From the NCBI RefSeq assembly GCF_030269925.1, contig NC_085127.1:1619501-1683500 (forward strand): DNA of 64,000 nucleotides. The letters run 5' to 3'. Position numbers and translations under genes: made by a program. The notes beneath the pieces were generated by a model. The model was not told the origin of the DNA. It saw only the letters and a list, made by a program, of their open reading frames with translations, and searched no databases. This document shows, piece by piece, positions 1 through 11,748 of this stretch; within the stretch, counting starts at the first letter, position 1, and the number at the start of each line of letters is the position of its first letter. The stretch is from Bombyx mori (taxonomy: Eukaryota > Arthropoda > Insecta > Lepidoptera > Bombycidae).

Positions 1-36
1 TCCTAATATAGTCAAACGAACTAAAAAACATAACTG

Positions 37-111
37 GACTTATGTTCTAAGGAACACCATAAGTACAAAGTTATTAACGTAAGAAGTCTGACTTATGTTA
101 TAAAGAACATC
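37..111 (+). repeat. Left subterminal repeats of the DUF7869 element (two direct copies)
   Basis: A motif of about 22 bp, beginning GACTTATGTT and ending GAACAYC, occurs at 37-58 and again at 90-111. An inverted copy lies on the far side of the gene at 2522-2542. Repeats in this arrangement are typical of the subterminal regions of DNA transposons. The outer left terminus may lie before base 1, so no target-site duplication can be scored. Confidence 0.5.
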
Positions 112-278
112 AAAATGTAACATTTCTTTAGAGAAAGTAGTTACTTAAAAATATTTATAACGTAAACAATACTTCGGTAAGTGGTTTTAATTTACTAATG
201 TTGTCGATTGTGCACAGTTTGTTGGTTAGTTGTGTTAGTTAGTTGTGTGTGAGTGCTTAAATATTTTAATTATTTAAG

Positions 279-2428
279 ATGAATATTCAAAGATGCAAGA
301 AATTAGTTGAAATGGCGTTATCCACTCATCTGGAAAGCAATGAAGGTATATTTTCACATATCTTCAAAATTATGATTTGCAAATTACGTAATTATATCAA
401 TATTATATCATTATAAATAGATGATTGTCTTGTCCTTTTTTAGAAAATGTAAATCAACAGTCGATTTTGAACACAGAGAACCTAGTGGTAGACGATCCTA
501 TACCGTCGACATCATCAGGTCAAGTCAGTAGTTTAACATACCATCCTGTACTTGACTTCTCTAGTGATGATTCTGTACGAGATCCATGTTATGAATTACC
601 GAGACTTTCAACCACATCAAGTTCAAGTACTTGTGATGAAATTTCAATTAATCTTAATGTGTCTCCAAAAAAGAGTATACGTACTATAAAAAGAGAAAAA
701 AAATTAAAACGTAACTTAGGACAGGCATACAAAACATTAAAAGGAAAATGTATATCAGATCGCACTATGAAAGAGCTACCTGTTTGCAGAATGAAATGTA
801 AAGAACGTATACCACTAATTGATAGGCATGCCATATTTACAGAATATTGGCAAATGGGGTCATATGCAAAAAGATCTGCATACATGGCGTCTTTAATGGA
901 AATTAAAGATAAATCTACGCAAAGAATACGAGCTATTGAACCTGAAAAGCAAAAGCTTAGAATGAAGACATATAAATACTTTTTTACTGTGCATGGTAAA
1001 CGTGAACCTGTCTGCCGAGGATGTTTAATGAAAACGTTAGATGAAAGTGACAATTTTATAAAGACAGTTGCTATGAAAAGGAGATCATCCATAGGGGGTA
1101 CTCAAACTGATGACATGCGAGGGAAAACAATTCCTAAGCATAAGATATCAAACGAAAAACGCCTAGAAATTAAGACACATATCATGTCATTTCCATCATA
1201 CGAAAGTCACTATACGAGAAAGTCTACATCAAAGAAGTATTTGCCATCTCACTTAACAATGCAAAAGATGTTTGAGTTATTTTGTCAAGATCGGAATAAT
1301 CCACCTTCAATCAAAATCTATAGTCAGGAATTTCACAAATTAGGACTTTCATTTAAAAAACCGCGTGTCGATACTTGTTACACTTGTGACAAGTTTAAGA
1401 TGCAGATACAGTTGTGTCAAGAGGAATCTGTTAAAATAGATCTCATACTTCAACATGATAACCACAAAACGCTAGCTGATCAAGCCTATGACATGAAACG
1501 AGCTGACACGCTAATGTGCAAGAATGATGACACGTTACAGGTGTACACATTTGATTTACAGCAGTGTTTGCCAACACCAGCTCTAAGTTCTTCTGTAGCC
1601 TTTTATAAACGGCAATTATGGACGTTCAATTTAACTGTCCACGACAACAAAACTGGTAAAGCTGTTTGCTATGTGTGGCACGAGGCGGTAGCAGCTCGGG
1701 GAGCTAACCAAATCGCTTCTTGTATTTACAAGCACTTAGAAACATCCGTATCTGATAATACGAAACATATAATTTTTTACTCGGATACATGCGGTGGGCA
1801 AAATAGGAATTCCCATGTCAGTTGTATGTTTACTTGGGTATTGCAAAAACATCGAGCTATCAAAACAATTGACCACAAATTTATGATACCTGGCCATAGC
1901 CATTTAGAAGTAGATACCGATCATGGCATCATAGAAAAAAAAAAGAAGAAAACGGAATTACAGGTATTTCATCCACATGATTGGATACAGTTGATCCGGT
2001 CTAGCAGCAAAAAGTTTAAGGTTGTTGAAATGAAAAATACAGACTTTTATGACTTTTCATCCCTCCTCAAAAGTGCTTTAGTTTTAAGAAATAAAGATAC
2101 CGATGGGCGGCAGTTTAAATGGCTGGAAAAAAGATGGCTACGCTATGAGCAAGAATTTGGCATTCTCACTTATAAAGACACCCTGAATATAGGTTCGCCT
2201 TTTTCTACCTTTAACTATAAAAGAAGAGGGTCCAGTGTTCCTGATCATATTCCTATAATATCTATACAGTCATTACCCATATCCATCGAGAAAAAAAATG
2301 ATTTAATTTCGCTGCTCCCTTTAATACCGGATATTTTCCATGAATTTTACGTAAGTCTTCCCACGTTGGAAACTTTACGAAATACTGATCCAGATATTTT
2401 AGAACTCGATGAAGAAGTAGAATTTTAA
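279..2428 (+). CDS. DUF7869-type transposase-like protein, two exons, 683 aa
   Basis: Exon 1 is 279-345 and begins with ATG; the intron 346-443 has a GTATAT donor and a T-rich acceptor ending TTTTTTAG; exon 2 is 444-2428. The splice joins a phase-1 G to AA. The N-terminal ~100 residues are Ser/Thr-rich and look disordered, followed by a basic patch. A CRMKCKER...IF..YW segment, a VCRGCL Cys pair and a DTCYTCDKF Cys cluster follow. The C-terminal half has FDLQQCLPTP, YSDTCGGQNRN and GHSHLEVDTDHGIIE, matching the acidic motifs of the DUF7869 family, which has an RNase H-like, DDE-transposase-like core. The frame is fully open. A poly(A) signal AATAAA lies at 2623-2628. Inverted repeats on both sides suggest a mobile element or a recently captured one. 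Family assignment is from motif memory; the transposon superfamily is not known to me. Confidence 0.72.
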
Positions 2429-2521
2429 TTAAACATTGAGTTGTTATTTATATTTATGACTTATATTATTATAATATATATCTTAATTGTTGATCTTTTT
2501 CACTTAACTCATACTATTATT

Positions 2522-2542
2522 GTGTTCCTTATAACTTAAGTC
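2522..2542 (-). repeat. Right subterminal inverted repeat of the DUF7869 element
   Basis: Read on the minus strand this 21-bp stretch starts GACTTAAGTT and ends AAGGAACAC, matching the two left-side copies at 37-58 and 90-111 with one or two mismatches. It lies about 95 bp after the stop codon. Confidence 0.5.
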
Positions 2543-2724
2543 ATCTAAAGATTAAATAATCACATTTACTTTAAAATATTTAATTTTAATAATAAGTTAG
2601 TGTTATAGACTTATATAATTCAAATAAACATTATTAAGTTTGTTAATGTATAAGATTCTAAATAGTTTTTTTTAATTCCTGTAAAGTAGAGTTTTTTGAC
2701 TTATGTGCTTTAGTCTGCGGACCC

Positions 2725-2849
2725 TAGAATTGTAATATGCGTAATTACTGGTCGGTTGATGTCGATGAACTCCGGTGGTCACTTAATACCAGGTGAGTCG
2801 CGAACAAGTCCACTTATCCATACATCTTAGCAATAAGAAAAAAAAAAAT
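2725..2849 (+). mobile_element. Degenerate Bm1 SINE
   Basis: Contains the Bm1 stretch before the body (TAATATGCGTAATTACTGG), a deletion of most of the body, then the tail (GGTCACTTAATACCAGGTG ... CATCTTAGCAATAAG) and poly(A). It marks the right limit of the preceding element. Confidence 0.7.
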
Positions 2850-3064
2850 ATTTTTACTTATTGATTGCATTTAGTGTTTAGTAAGACTTAAAAATCAGTG
2901 AGAACATGGCCTAACTTAAATACATACTATTGTAACGGTATAACCTTTAAGTTATTTGAAAAGTTGTACAACTATCTTAAACTTAAAATAGTAACAAAAG
3001 TACAAAATAAATTTTATATAATACATTTAAATATACAAATATTTTTACATAATTTTAAGAAAAC

Positions 3065-3274
3065 TTAAGTAATTCTTAAACGACTTAACAAGTTCCAAAT
3101 TGTGTTCAAGAGTGCTTGGAGTTTCAAGAGTCCTTCCAACTCAAAACGTTGTAAGTCGGTCAAGCTAGAAAAACTACTAAGAGGTTTAATATTAATTCTG
3201 AAAATAGTAAGTTTGGCTTTAATTGCACCTCGTCGCTTAATAAGAGTATCTAAATCCTCAGAATGTTGGCTCAT
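3065..3274 (-). pseudogene. Bel/Pao-like retrotransposon gag-side fragment
   Basis: An open stretch of 69 residues starts MSQHSEDLDTLIKRRGAIKA and continues with Leu-rich helices. The pattern 'LIKRRGxIKxxLT' near an N terminus is typical of Bel/Pao polyproteins upstream of DUF1759. No protease or reverse transcriptase follows, so this is a relic. A second Bel/Pao relic lies at about 58013-58464. Confidence 0.4.
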
Positions 3275-3802
3275 AATGTATTATAATAAGCAAAATAAAC
3301 AGAAATAATAAGAATAATTAAATAAGAATTAAAGAATAAGAATGAATTTTGATTGTAAGATGAGGGTAGTTTTTATTTTGGCAAATTGAGGCGAAAATTA
3401 GGTAAAAAATTGAATGCGCTAAACGGCAAAAATATGAGGGAATAAAGGTTGTCTGATTGGAACGAACTCACTCAGGTATGCAATCCGTCCAATATTCCGA
3501 AGTCCAATATTCACGACTCCTTGCAGCTTCAACGTAGTGAACAGTAAAACGTCCGTTCGTTTTTAAATGGCCAACCAACGCCGACAGTTTGTTGTACAGG
3601 TTTTATTCCGGTGAGTTTTAAGCTGACAAAACTAAAGGACCATGTTTCGAACTGCTCTGGGGTAGACCGGTGATGTATAAAATAAAAGAGTGGACTGTAG
3701 TATTTGGTAAGTTTATAAAAAGAGTAAAACAAGATAAACAAGTAAGTGTCGCGGGCGGCGTTGCTGCACGAAGTGACGAAGCCGGTGTCAATCCGCTACC
3801 CC

Positions 3803-3858
3803 GCGCCGCTGTCCTCCTCCCGGCGCCCGCGCCGCTGTCCTCCTCCCGGCGCCCGCGC
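3803..3858. repeat. GC-rich tandem repeat, period 26 bp, about two copies
   Basis: The unit GCCGCTGTCCTCCTCCCGGC plus six bases occurs at about 3805 and again at 3831, inside a GC-rich island of ~120 bp (3750-3880) that contrasts with the AT-rich surroundings. No gene is evident; the island directly precedes a LINE tail. Confidence 0.7.
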
Positions 3859-3889
3859 CGCGCGATCGTCGATGTCCGTGCATCGACAA

Positions 3890-4056
3890 TATTTTTTTTT
3901 TTCTTTTTTTTTTATTGCCTTTTTAGGCAGACGAGCATACGGCCCACCTGATGGTGAGTGGCTACCGTCGCACATGGACCTCAGCAATGCCAAGGGCAGA
4001 GCCAAGCCGCTGCCTACCGCTTAATACTCTCCACAAGCCTCGTTTTCCTCCAATTT
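3890..4056 (-). mobile_element. 5'-truncated non-LTR retrotransposon 3' end ('GGCAGACGAGCATACGG' family)
   Basis: Starts with a T run (a poly(A) tail on the minus strand), then AGGCAGACGAGCATACGGCC and a diagnostic core ending GCCAAGCCGCTGCCTACC. The same tail recurs at about 13346, 29290, 37793 and 49030. The longer copy at 29290-29960 retains the C-terminal coding part of the element. Confidence 0.75.
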
Positions 4057-4059
4057 CAT

Positions 4060-5400
4060 GTCGGGCTCACTTCCTTGTCGTGTCAGTAATCGTTTTCGGG
4101 AGATAACTAAATTTCGATGAAATGTTACCATTGTTTACTCTAAGGCGATTTTACTCGTATAAATAAATACACAAAACCTTTTTATTATTATATGATACTT
4201 ATTGTATTTTGCGCACTGGACGTGTCGCTGACGTGCCTATTTTAAAAAAAAATTCTTATTGATAACCTCATCTTACCTCAAATTTGAACGTATATTAAAT
4301 TATTAAGAAATTAATTAATTAATTGATATTTTATAGAGCGCTTTTTTTGAAATGGCAAATTATACAACACATATAAAGTGTTCAAAAATTTTAGTATGTT
4401 ACTTGTATTAAATGCTGACATATAGATATTTTGTATTATAATATTGTAATAAAACTAAAATATGTCGTATGTAACAAAAATCTTGTTCGATCCGATACTT
4501 AGCAATGTTATCTAGAAATATAAACCATATTTGGTAATAAAATATTATAGAGATTAACTGCCCTCAACTAATCAATAAGTTTCAACTCAATGAACATAGA
4601 AAAAGAAAAATAATAAACGCTTCAACATGCAACACGTAAACAATTTCAAAATGATGCTTTGTTTTATCGAATCAATTTTCAAGTTCAGTTTAAATAATTT
4701 TCAAAACTGCTATCGTAATATTAAAGTTTAAGGAATAAAATCATCGGCCACTACAAAAAACAGTATATTCGAAACTTTGTAATGGTAAAATGCATACCTA
4801 CACTGAATACGGGAATTAGTCGTGTTTTAAACAAGTCTATACTTCGAATGATGGCGAAAACTTCTAGAAAATAAATACAGGGTTCCCATATTGATAGCAT
4901 TTTAATAGAAATTTAATAACGGAATTTTAATAGAATTTTAATTATGATATAAGTTTAACGTTTCCGTGCCTTCTGGATTGAACACGACTTTTGTTACACC
5001 CTATATTTTTGTTTTTGTGTTTACCGTGTCGAATACGAATGAATCGATTTGATTTATCAATAAAAAGAGAACAAAATTTAAGACTTTTATTTCAAACGTA
5101 ATTTTTGTACCAAATTATTAATCAGATTGAATCGGATTATTCTGTCAATGACTGTATAGTGTATCTGTGGAACAAATAACGATTTAATCTAGAAAATTCC
5201 AGAAATTGGGAATTAGTACATATCATTGTCTTCCACAATGTGTATTCGAATGTAATCCATAGAACGATAAGGATTACAAATTATAAATTCACTGTAAATG
5301 TTATTATGTTGTAACTGAATGGGGATCCGTTATTTAATTTCCTATTCTTTTTATTAATCTTATGGTGATCTAATGGATGAAACGTTTGGTATAAATTTGT
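4060..5400. other. AT-rich intergenic DNA, nothing recognised
   Basis: No open frame over about 60 codons with coding character, no repeat with clear termini and no RNA gene was recognised here. Confidence 0.5.
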
Positions 5401-5414
5401 ACTACACATTGCGT

Positions 5415-5740
5415 ACTAAAAAAAAGGATGCGTGTACTTATGTACGCGCGTAAGAAGTTATACGTTATTTTTATTAAATTAATTTCTTTTTTTTTAATAT
5501 TAAATAATTAATATTTAACGTTAAAAAATGAATGCTAATAACACTTTTTTTACGAAAATGCGCGAAAGTTCACCTGCGGCTATATTCAGACTCGCCAAAT
5601 TACGTCGATCGTATTGTAATGAGTGGGCAACTTCATTTCAGTTAATTTTATGTCACGGTGCGCGCGCATCGTAAAATTTCACTCTCAAATTTTCATAACG
5701 CGCCTAAAGAAGTATAACTTCAAAAACGCGAAATCAGATA
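5415..5740 (+). repeat. Internal fragment of the pogo-like element
   Basis: The stretch from GGATGCGTGTACTTATG through ACGCGCGTAAGAAGTTATAC to CGCCTAAAGAAGTATAACTT is repeated in reverse orientation at about 30700-31050, inside the element with TA-flanked CAGT ends. Neither terminus is retained here, so this is a decayed copy. Confidence 0.65.
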
Positions 5741-5898
5741 TGCATGCTTACCAATGATTAACGAGTTCGCGTGATTTAGTTCATGTCGCCACTGCCTATT
5801 TCAATCGAGAAGCAGTCGAGTTATTATACCAAGTCAGTTAATATCACGCTAAGGTCTGAGGCCATATCCGTGATGCAAAATCGACAGGATCTGTGCCC

Positions 5899-6059
5899 TT
5901 AGTGCGAGCTTTTTAACGTTCTCGATAGCGTAGAAGTTAGCTCATATTTGTATGGAATGGGATCGTTTGCCTACGTTTGCCGCTAGGGGCGCTGTTCCAA
6001 CTGCATACGAAATTGGGTTAACTTTTACGCTATCGAGAACGTTAAAAAACTCGCACTAA
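5899..6059. mobile_element. 161-bp MITE with ~41-bp terminal inverted repeats
   Basis: The left arm 5899-5939 (starting TTAGTGCGAGCTTTTTAACG) is matched in inverted orientation by the right arm 6019-6059, with about two mismatches. The ~79-bp centre has no coding capacity. The ends read TTA...TAA, so a TA or TTA duplication is possible. The transcript of either strand would fold into a long hairpin. Confidence 0.88.
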
Positions 6060-6227
6060 ACACACTGCTGACCGATGAACCGCCGCTCGGCAACCCATCT
6101 AGACTATAAATCTAATATAAAAAATCAGTGATCACAGCACACCCTAGGGCAAAGATTCGGAGCGAGTTGAAAATGCTAACTGTGAAGGTAAGATTAAATT
6201 TTGTTTATGAACATCGAGTTACTATTT

Positions 6228-6437
6228 TCTTTTTTTGCTTTTATGGGTGGACGAGCTCACAGCCTACCTGGTGTTAAGTGGTTACTGGGCCCGTAGACAT
6301 CTACAACGTAAATTCCGCCACCCACTTTAATACAGCACAACGCCCCACCTTCCAAACCTAAACGCATTGCTGCTTCACGGCAGAAATGGGCGATACCTAC
6401 CCGTGCGGACTCACAAGAGACCCTACCACCAGTAAAG
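6228..6437 (-). mobile_element. Bm1 SINE, 5'-truncated
   Basis: Minus-strand Bm1: T-rich start, GGGTGGACGAGCTCACAGCC, then the body read backwards to the CCCTACCACCAGTA end. An internal deletion removes part of the body. The tRNA-like head is missing. Confidence 0.88.
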
Positions 6438-6439
6438 TG

Positions 6440-7757
6440 TTTGAGTTTAATGTCTGGGATAGGCACTTCAGTTTTCAACCTAGTGACATTATAAACTCCA
6501 GTGACTATCCAACATACAAACAGCTGTCAGCTGACCTACTCATCAACAGGAATAATAAAAACCACAGCAGGGAAATATAGGGCAGTTCTGTAATTACAGT
6601 CTTTTAATTATCTAGACTGCAACTGGTTCTTTTGTTCCACTTTTTTTTCCGCCTTTTAAAGTAGGTACTTTCAGTGAACAAATCAAATGGTGTTTCAAGT
6701 TAAAATTTTAATTTAAATAAAGAATGAAAAGTTTAGAAAATTCCTTGAAATATATATTTAATCAATAACAAACATTAAGGATATACAAACATCTTAAGTA
6801 ATAAATGCTAAATTATTTGTAACATTTCTATAAGTAAATCTTCATAGAATATAGCACAATAAAGTTATATTTCTTATAGTAAAAATATCCATATCAAAAG
6901 TAAAAAAAAAAACTTCAAAATTGTTATTAGAAATATAAATTTATAAACAACTGTATAAAAAACCGTGACATCAATATTTTTCACTTAGAAGCCTGGTTAA
7001 ATAGACAGGTCTTCACAAGTTCCAGTGTCTCGTTAAAAGCTACTTTTATCCGGGGTAAGCGTCATCTTGAATAATCAAACGATTATAATAAAGTAAATTA
7101 TTATAAACACTCGTCTTGTCTCCACAATCAGTATAAGTACATAAATATTTCAAAAATAGATTTAAGTATTTTTTACCCTTATGAACTAAATCAGCTGGAT
7201 CGATTAGCACCCTTTTATGGCAGACACGGTTCATAACGTTTAAATTAATTATGAACAAAAACATTATATTTATATTTCGAATTACGTTGGTGTGTATAGT
7301 GATGTATTTCTAGTATCAAAGGCGGATTTGTGTGTATATATTGTAAGTAATATACCCAATGAGTTGAGAAAGAAATCGCTACTTTTGGAACTTTGTAAGC
7401 TCTCTTCGTATTAAATTGAAGGATCCCGCGCTACTAAACAGCTTGGCAGTGAAAAAAAATTGGCCTGTGACCTCTAGACGTCAGTGACAGCTGTCAGTTG
7501 ATACTTGACAGTAGTGACAACAAAGTTTTAAAAGGGGTCTAACTTATTCATTTGCGAACAATAAGTCCAAGCGTTTGTGATGATTATAATAATAATAATA
7601 ATAATAGTAGTGATGAAACAAATTAAGCCAACATCCACATCTACATAGTGACGAACTCACAAACTACAAGCTGCCAGTACAGATTTACACTACAGATTAC
7701 ATTCACATACAAAGTGTTATTTTACAGTGCTCTGTGCGTATTCTGTTTTAATCTTTT
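6440..7757. other. Downstream flank and possible 3' UTR of the arrestin gene
   Basis: AT-rich, without convincing coding sequence on either strand. A short AAT/ATA microsatellite lies at about 7587-7608. I did not find a canonical AATAAA on the minus strand close to the arrestin stop codon, so the transcript end is undefined. Confidence 0.4.
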
Positions 7758-10700
7758 TTAAGAAGATGGCGGCGGCGCCGACGGCTGTATTGGAGATGAA
7801 GTCTGTGGCATCGTTACGTGTAATGGATATCCTGTTGACGCCGGAGTCGGTCCAGGATACGGAGTGTAATTTTGGGGCATATTATATGGTGCTGGATGAG
7901 ATGTGCCCTGCGGTCCTTGAAATCCAATTTGATAGTCACAAAACGGCGCCCTACCTGTCGAAGCTTGATCTGGAGGGTGGGACGGATAAGGCATATTTTG
8001 TGGTGGGTAAGGCACATTTTGAGGTAGGTATGGCACGTTATGTGCTGGATAAGGCACATTTTGAGTCGGATAAGAAGACTGGACGTGAGATACTTGACTA
8101 GTTGTGTAGGGACTATTACTCGGTTCGATGACGCCAGAATTAATACCCACAGGAGCTTGTAATGGATCCGGTATGGGCCCGTCGGGCAAACTGTGAGCCA
8201 TTGGGTGCTTGTACTCGTCTTGGGTGAAACCAATAAGAGGAATCAAGCCGAGACAAATTTCGGATTCATCTTCTAGATCGTCATCGCAGCCTGACAGTTT
8301 TACTCTCACCTGAAAAAATATATATATTTGTCATCAATACATACGGTTACCCTTGATAGGTTCGTCATGTGACAATGAATGTTATAGTTAAACTTTTTAA
8401 GTTTTATTGAAAATAATAAGTCTCGGTGTACCTCTAACTATAGGTACAAGTATTGTCTAAATGGGTAAGTGTTTGTTTTGCACTTGAGTGCATCAACTTC
8501 AAATAGGGCGATAACAATAATTCATAATTTAATAAAAATATGTATTCAAGCCACACCTTAAAAAAATACCCAATATCGATGATCGTACAGTTTTCTAAGT
8601 TCGGGACAATCAGATCCGGCACTTTGAGGTTCACAGTGAAGTTCCTCGTGGTCTTGCCGAGCACCGCCCCCGACTTCACGGAGGCCAGGACCCTCTCAGG
8701 AGGCATGTACTCCGCCATCGGTTGCTTGGTGCGATAGCATTCTTTCTGCGAAAAATAACTATTTAGTGTAATACTGAAGTCAGAGTAGACTTTTTAAATA
8801 CGTTAAAAAAAAAACTAAACAAAAGAGTATTTGAGAAATACTAGTCAATTTCACGGGCTCTTTTCAAGACCAAGGAAACTAACACCATAACAACAAACAC
8901 TATAACTATTCTTTAGAGCCGTTGTCGTTGGCGCATTCTGCTGCTGATTGTTTATTTTAATTGATCTTGTTTTCGTTGTTGAAAAATCTTTGTAGGGGGA
9001 GTACAAAGCTACAGTCAAAGGTGCCCGCGTATCATGCAATACGACAGTATTTAAATCCTGCAATTAGATTTTAAAGCAATCAGAGCCTGACAATTGTTCA
9101 GAAATGTCTGCCACTTTGAAGGAATAATGTGTATTAAAAAAATATCTTCAATGTTCTTAGACGAAATATTGAAACAAATTAGCAGTTTGGCCCAAGTTTT
9201 CTTAAGTTGCACCTACATTGCTAGTGAGAGGCGGAGTTACAGGCGCGTTGTGATGACTGTATCCCATAGTCCAATTCTGCAAAGCACTGCCCTTAATCGG
9301 GCTAGTGTTAGCAAATTCTCTCAAGCTGAGCCTGTGAGCTCACCTACACATCCGCAAGAAATTGGAATAGGTAAGGCTATAAGCAAATAGTTAGGAAAAA
9401 AAATTAGACCAATGATACTAACCACGACAAGCTGATAGACAATCTTCTTTATTTCATTGCCGCTTCGGTTTTGTGCCTGCACGGATATGGGTATTATCTG
9501 CCCTGGGCAGTACCCCGTCACTGGTAATGTTATCTTAACACTTATTTCTCCTGAACCAAAAAAACAGCTGCATCCTGCGTCAGTCTCCTCTAATTCAAAG
9601 TTTACGGGTTGCTGTGAATTAAATGAAATAATAGTATCATTTTAACATTTGTTCCATTAGTGTAGGTAATCGACGACAGCTGCATCCAAGGCACAGTCGA
9701 GACACTGCCTCTACTGGATCTAAGACTTTTCCCTCTCCTCTCCAAACTTTTTGGGGAGGCTTAACGACAAAGAGAAGATCTTCCACCGAGCGGGTGATAT
9801 TGCTCGGTAGATCGACGGTCCGAATGTTGTTGTTCGGAACTTGTATATATGCGCTTTATCTTGAAAATGTCGTAAGCGAGATTCAGGCATCTGTCAATTA
9901 TCTTGCGTTGTATGATGGCTACCCGCCACAGACTCATATATATCATTATAGCTCTCAAGCAACTCCGTGGAAGTAAATTCGTTGTACCATCACATAACAT
10001 CGTGAAAACATTGTTGATTAAATAAATAAATAAAAATAAAAATAAAAAAATCTTTTAATGCTGTGCTGATTACATGCCAATTCACAACACACATTAGTAT
10101 AGTGACAGTCAAGATTACCTTAACTGTGTCATTTGCAAGGTTCAAATCAAACGGAGCAACTACTTCAAAGATTGTCCCCAGTTCTTCTGCAGAATTATTA
10201 GCTTGAATAAGGCGAGCAGTAATCTTGTAATTGATATTGCCTCGTTCACCTGCCACTGTTGATGGTGCTGTGTGTGGTATTTGAAATCTGAATGGTAAAG
10301 ATTGAGGACCGGCTGGAAGCTGAATTTGTCCTGAAAACACAACATAAACAAAACATTATTTCTGCAAAATACCTTACGCTGGCTGAAGATGCATAAACAT
10401 GATTCTTCTATGGAATCAGAAGAATGAAAACATATAAATGGGGTAACTCATTCAAAAATAGAGACCTACCTACCTTCCTTCCTACACATTTTCTAATCAA
10501 ATGTACCTCGTTATACATTCTATTTAGGATTTAAATTTGTTTTTCTAAATTTCAAAGTATTGAAGTAGGAAAGAAATCTATTAAAAACATCTCTGATATC
10601 TAATGTCGATCACTACAAGTAAAGAAAAATTTATAACATAATAATCACCATTGTTTGCGACTAGATGTTGAGTGTGCCTCAAATACGCCTCGTTGCCATA

Positions 10701-11748
10701 GTATCTAACTTGTTTGTATTGTTTAACACCATTATATGTTTCAGTTTCTTTTTCGATCCACTCTACAACAGCTTCACCAGTTGCCTCAACAAACAAAGCT
10801 AAAAAAAGTTCCAAAGTAAATACTATTATAGAATAACAATTTATTTATTTATTTTTTATTGCTTAGATGGTTGGACGAGCTCACAGCATACCTGATGATA
10901 AGTGGTTACTGGAGCCCATAGAAATCTACAACGTAAGTACACCAACCACCTTGAGATATAAGTTCTAAGGTCTCAGTATATTTACAACGGCTGCCCCACC
11001 CTTAAAACCGAAAAGCATTACTGCTTCACGGCAGAAATAGGCGGCCTACCCGTGCGGACTCGCAAGAGGTTCTACCACCAGTAAATAAATGGATATTAAA
11101 ATATTAGCTACTCTCATGACTGCAGTTTTGTTTCTATATTATTATTGTCCTACCTACCTACCTAGAGACATACGGTTGAAGACTCAATAATTTTTTGTAC
11201 TGTAGTTGGATGCAGATCGCATATTCTACTTTGTAATTAATCAATTAAACCAGTAAGCCTCAGTCAGTGAAAAATTTATATAAAACATACTCAGAAATAT
11301 TGTTTTTAATTCGCGGGACAGATATTGCTGTATATTTAATAATGACGTCATTATTCACGTCCGCCTTATTTATAAATAAACATAATCACAACACTAGCTT
11401 TGCAAGAAAGAGATAGAATATGCCCTCTCATTCCGACCAATTGATAAAGCATACATCTCAAAACTTCAGCAGTTCCAATAACTGCAATACAAATATATAC
11501 AGATTATTTAACACACATATTATATTTAATTTTATTTTCCAGTACATACGTTTTTACATTCACTAACCATCTACCCAATTAATGTGCACTTTAATTTAAG
11601 CGGCCCCCGTTGACTGTCATTAATTACCTTGAACCGTAATTGGTCGATCTAACGTAAAATTTACACTTCCCGTTACAATTTGACCAGAATAAAACACATT
11701 TCTTATTGAGTCCAACTTTATGGTGCCTTTTTCGAAACCACATTCCAT
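7758..11748 (-). CDS. Arrestin domain-containing protein (alpha-arrestin), six exons, 470 aa
   Basis: Exons in transcription order: 11628-11748, 10649-10798, 10119-10330, 9423-9611, 8557-8745, 7758-8309; all junctions are GT-AG and keep frame. The product starts MECGFEKGTIKLDS and has the N-terminal arrestin fold (YSGQIVTGSVNF, WIEKETETYNG, LPAGPQSLPFRFQIP, NINYKITARL) and the C-terminal fold (ISVKITLPVTGYCPGQIIPI, ATVKSGAVLGKT-like region, LGLIPLIGF). Alpha-arrestins act at membranes as adaptors linking receptors to endocytic and ubiquitin-ligase machinery. The C-terminal ~120 residues are Pro/Tyr-rich with four heptads of the type QNVPYPP; I see no clear PPxY ligase-binding motif. It is divergent from RIOK2, with 958 bp between the two start codons. 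Confidence 0.92.
7983..8078 (-). repeat. 21-bp coding tandem repeat in the arrestin tail
   Basis: Four imperfect 21-bp units encode heptads of the form QNVPYPx in the last exon. The array gives an open frame on the opposite strand, which is a by-product and not a gene. Confidence 0.75.
9285..9400 (+). mobile_element. Jockey-type LINE 3' UTR relic in arrestin intron 4
   Basis: Contains GGGCTAGTGTTAGCAAATTC, TGAGCTCACCTAC and an A-rich end, matching the 3' UTR family seen at 27001-27186, 31270-31452 and 41640-41822. Opposite in orientation to the host gene. Confidence 0.7.
9720..9960. repeat. Unclassified interspersed repeat in arrestin intron 3
   Basis: The stretch around GCTCGGTAGATCGACGG ... 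GTTGTTCGGAACTTGTATA recurs, diverged, at about 16525-16580 in RIOK2 intron 7, and a related short piece lies at 57530-57560. No termini recognised. Confidence 0.45.
10836..11086 (-). mobile_element. Bm1 SINE body in arrestin intron 1
   Basis: Complete Bm1 body on the minus strand, from the T-rich end with TGCTTAGATGGTTGGACGAG to the GTTCTACCACCAGTAAATAA end. Head absent. It has the same orientation as the host transcript. Confidence 0.93.

Noticed and set aside
589..1092. 167-codon minus-strand frame
   Set aside because: Lies wholly inside the DUF7869 coding exon and has no protein features; a shadow.
3529..3741. 70-codon minus-strand frame
   Set aside because: No domain, biased composition and no splice context; treated as noise.
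7587..7608. AAT repeat and other short repeats as a CRISPR array
   Set aside because: Simple microsatellites without spacers in an animal genome.
7727..8101. Open frame of 124 codons on the plus strand
   Set aside because: Antisense shadow of the 21-bp repeat array in the arrestin last exon; no splice support or homology.
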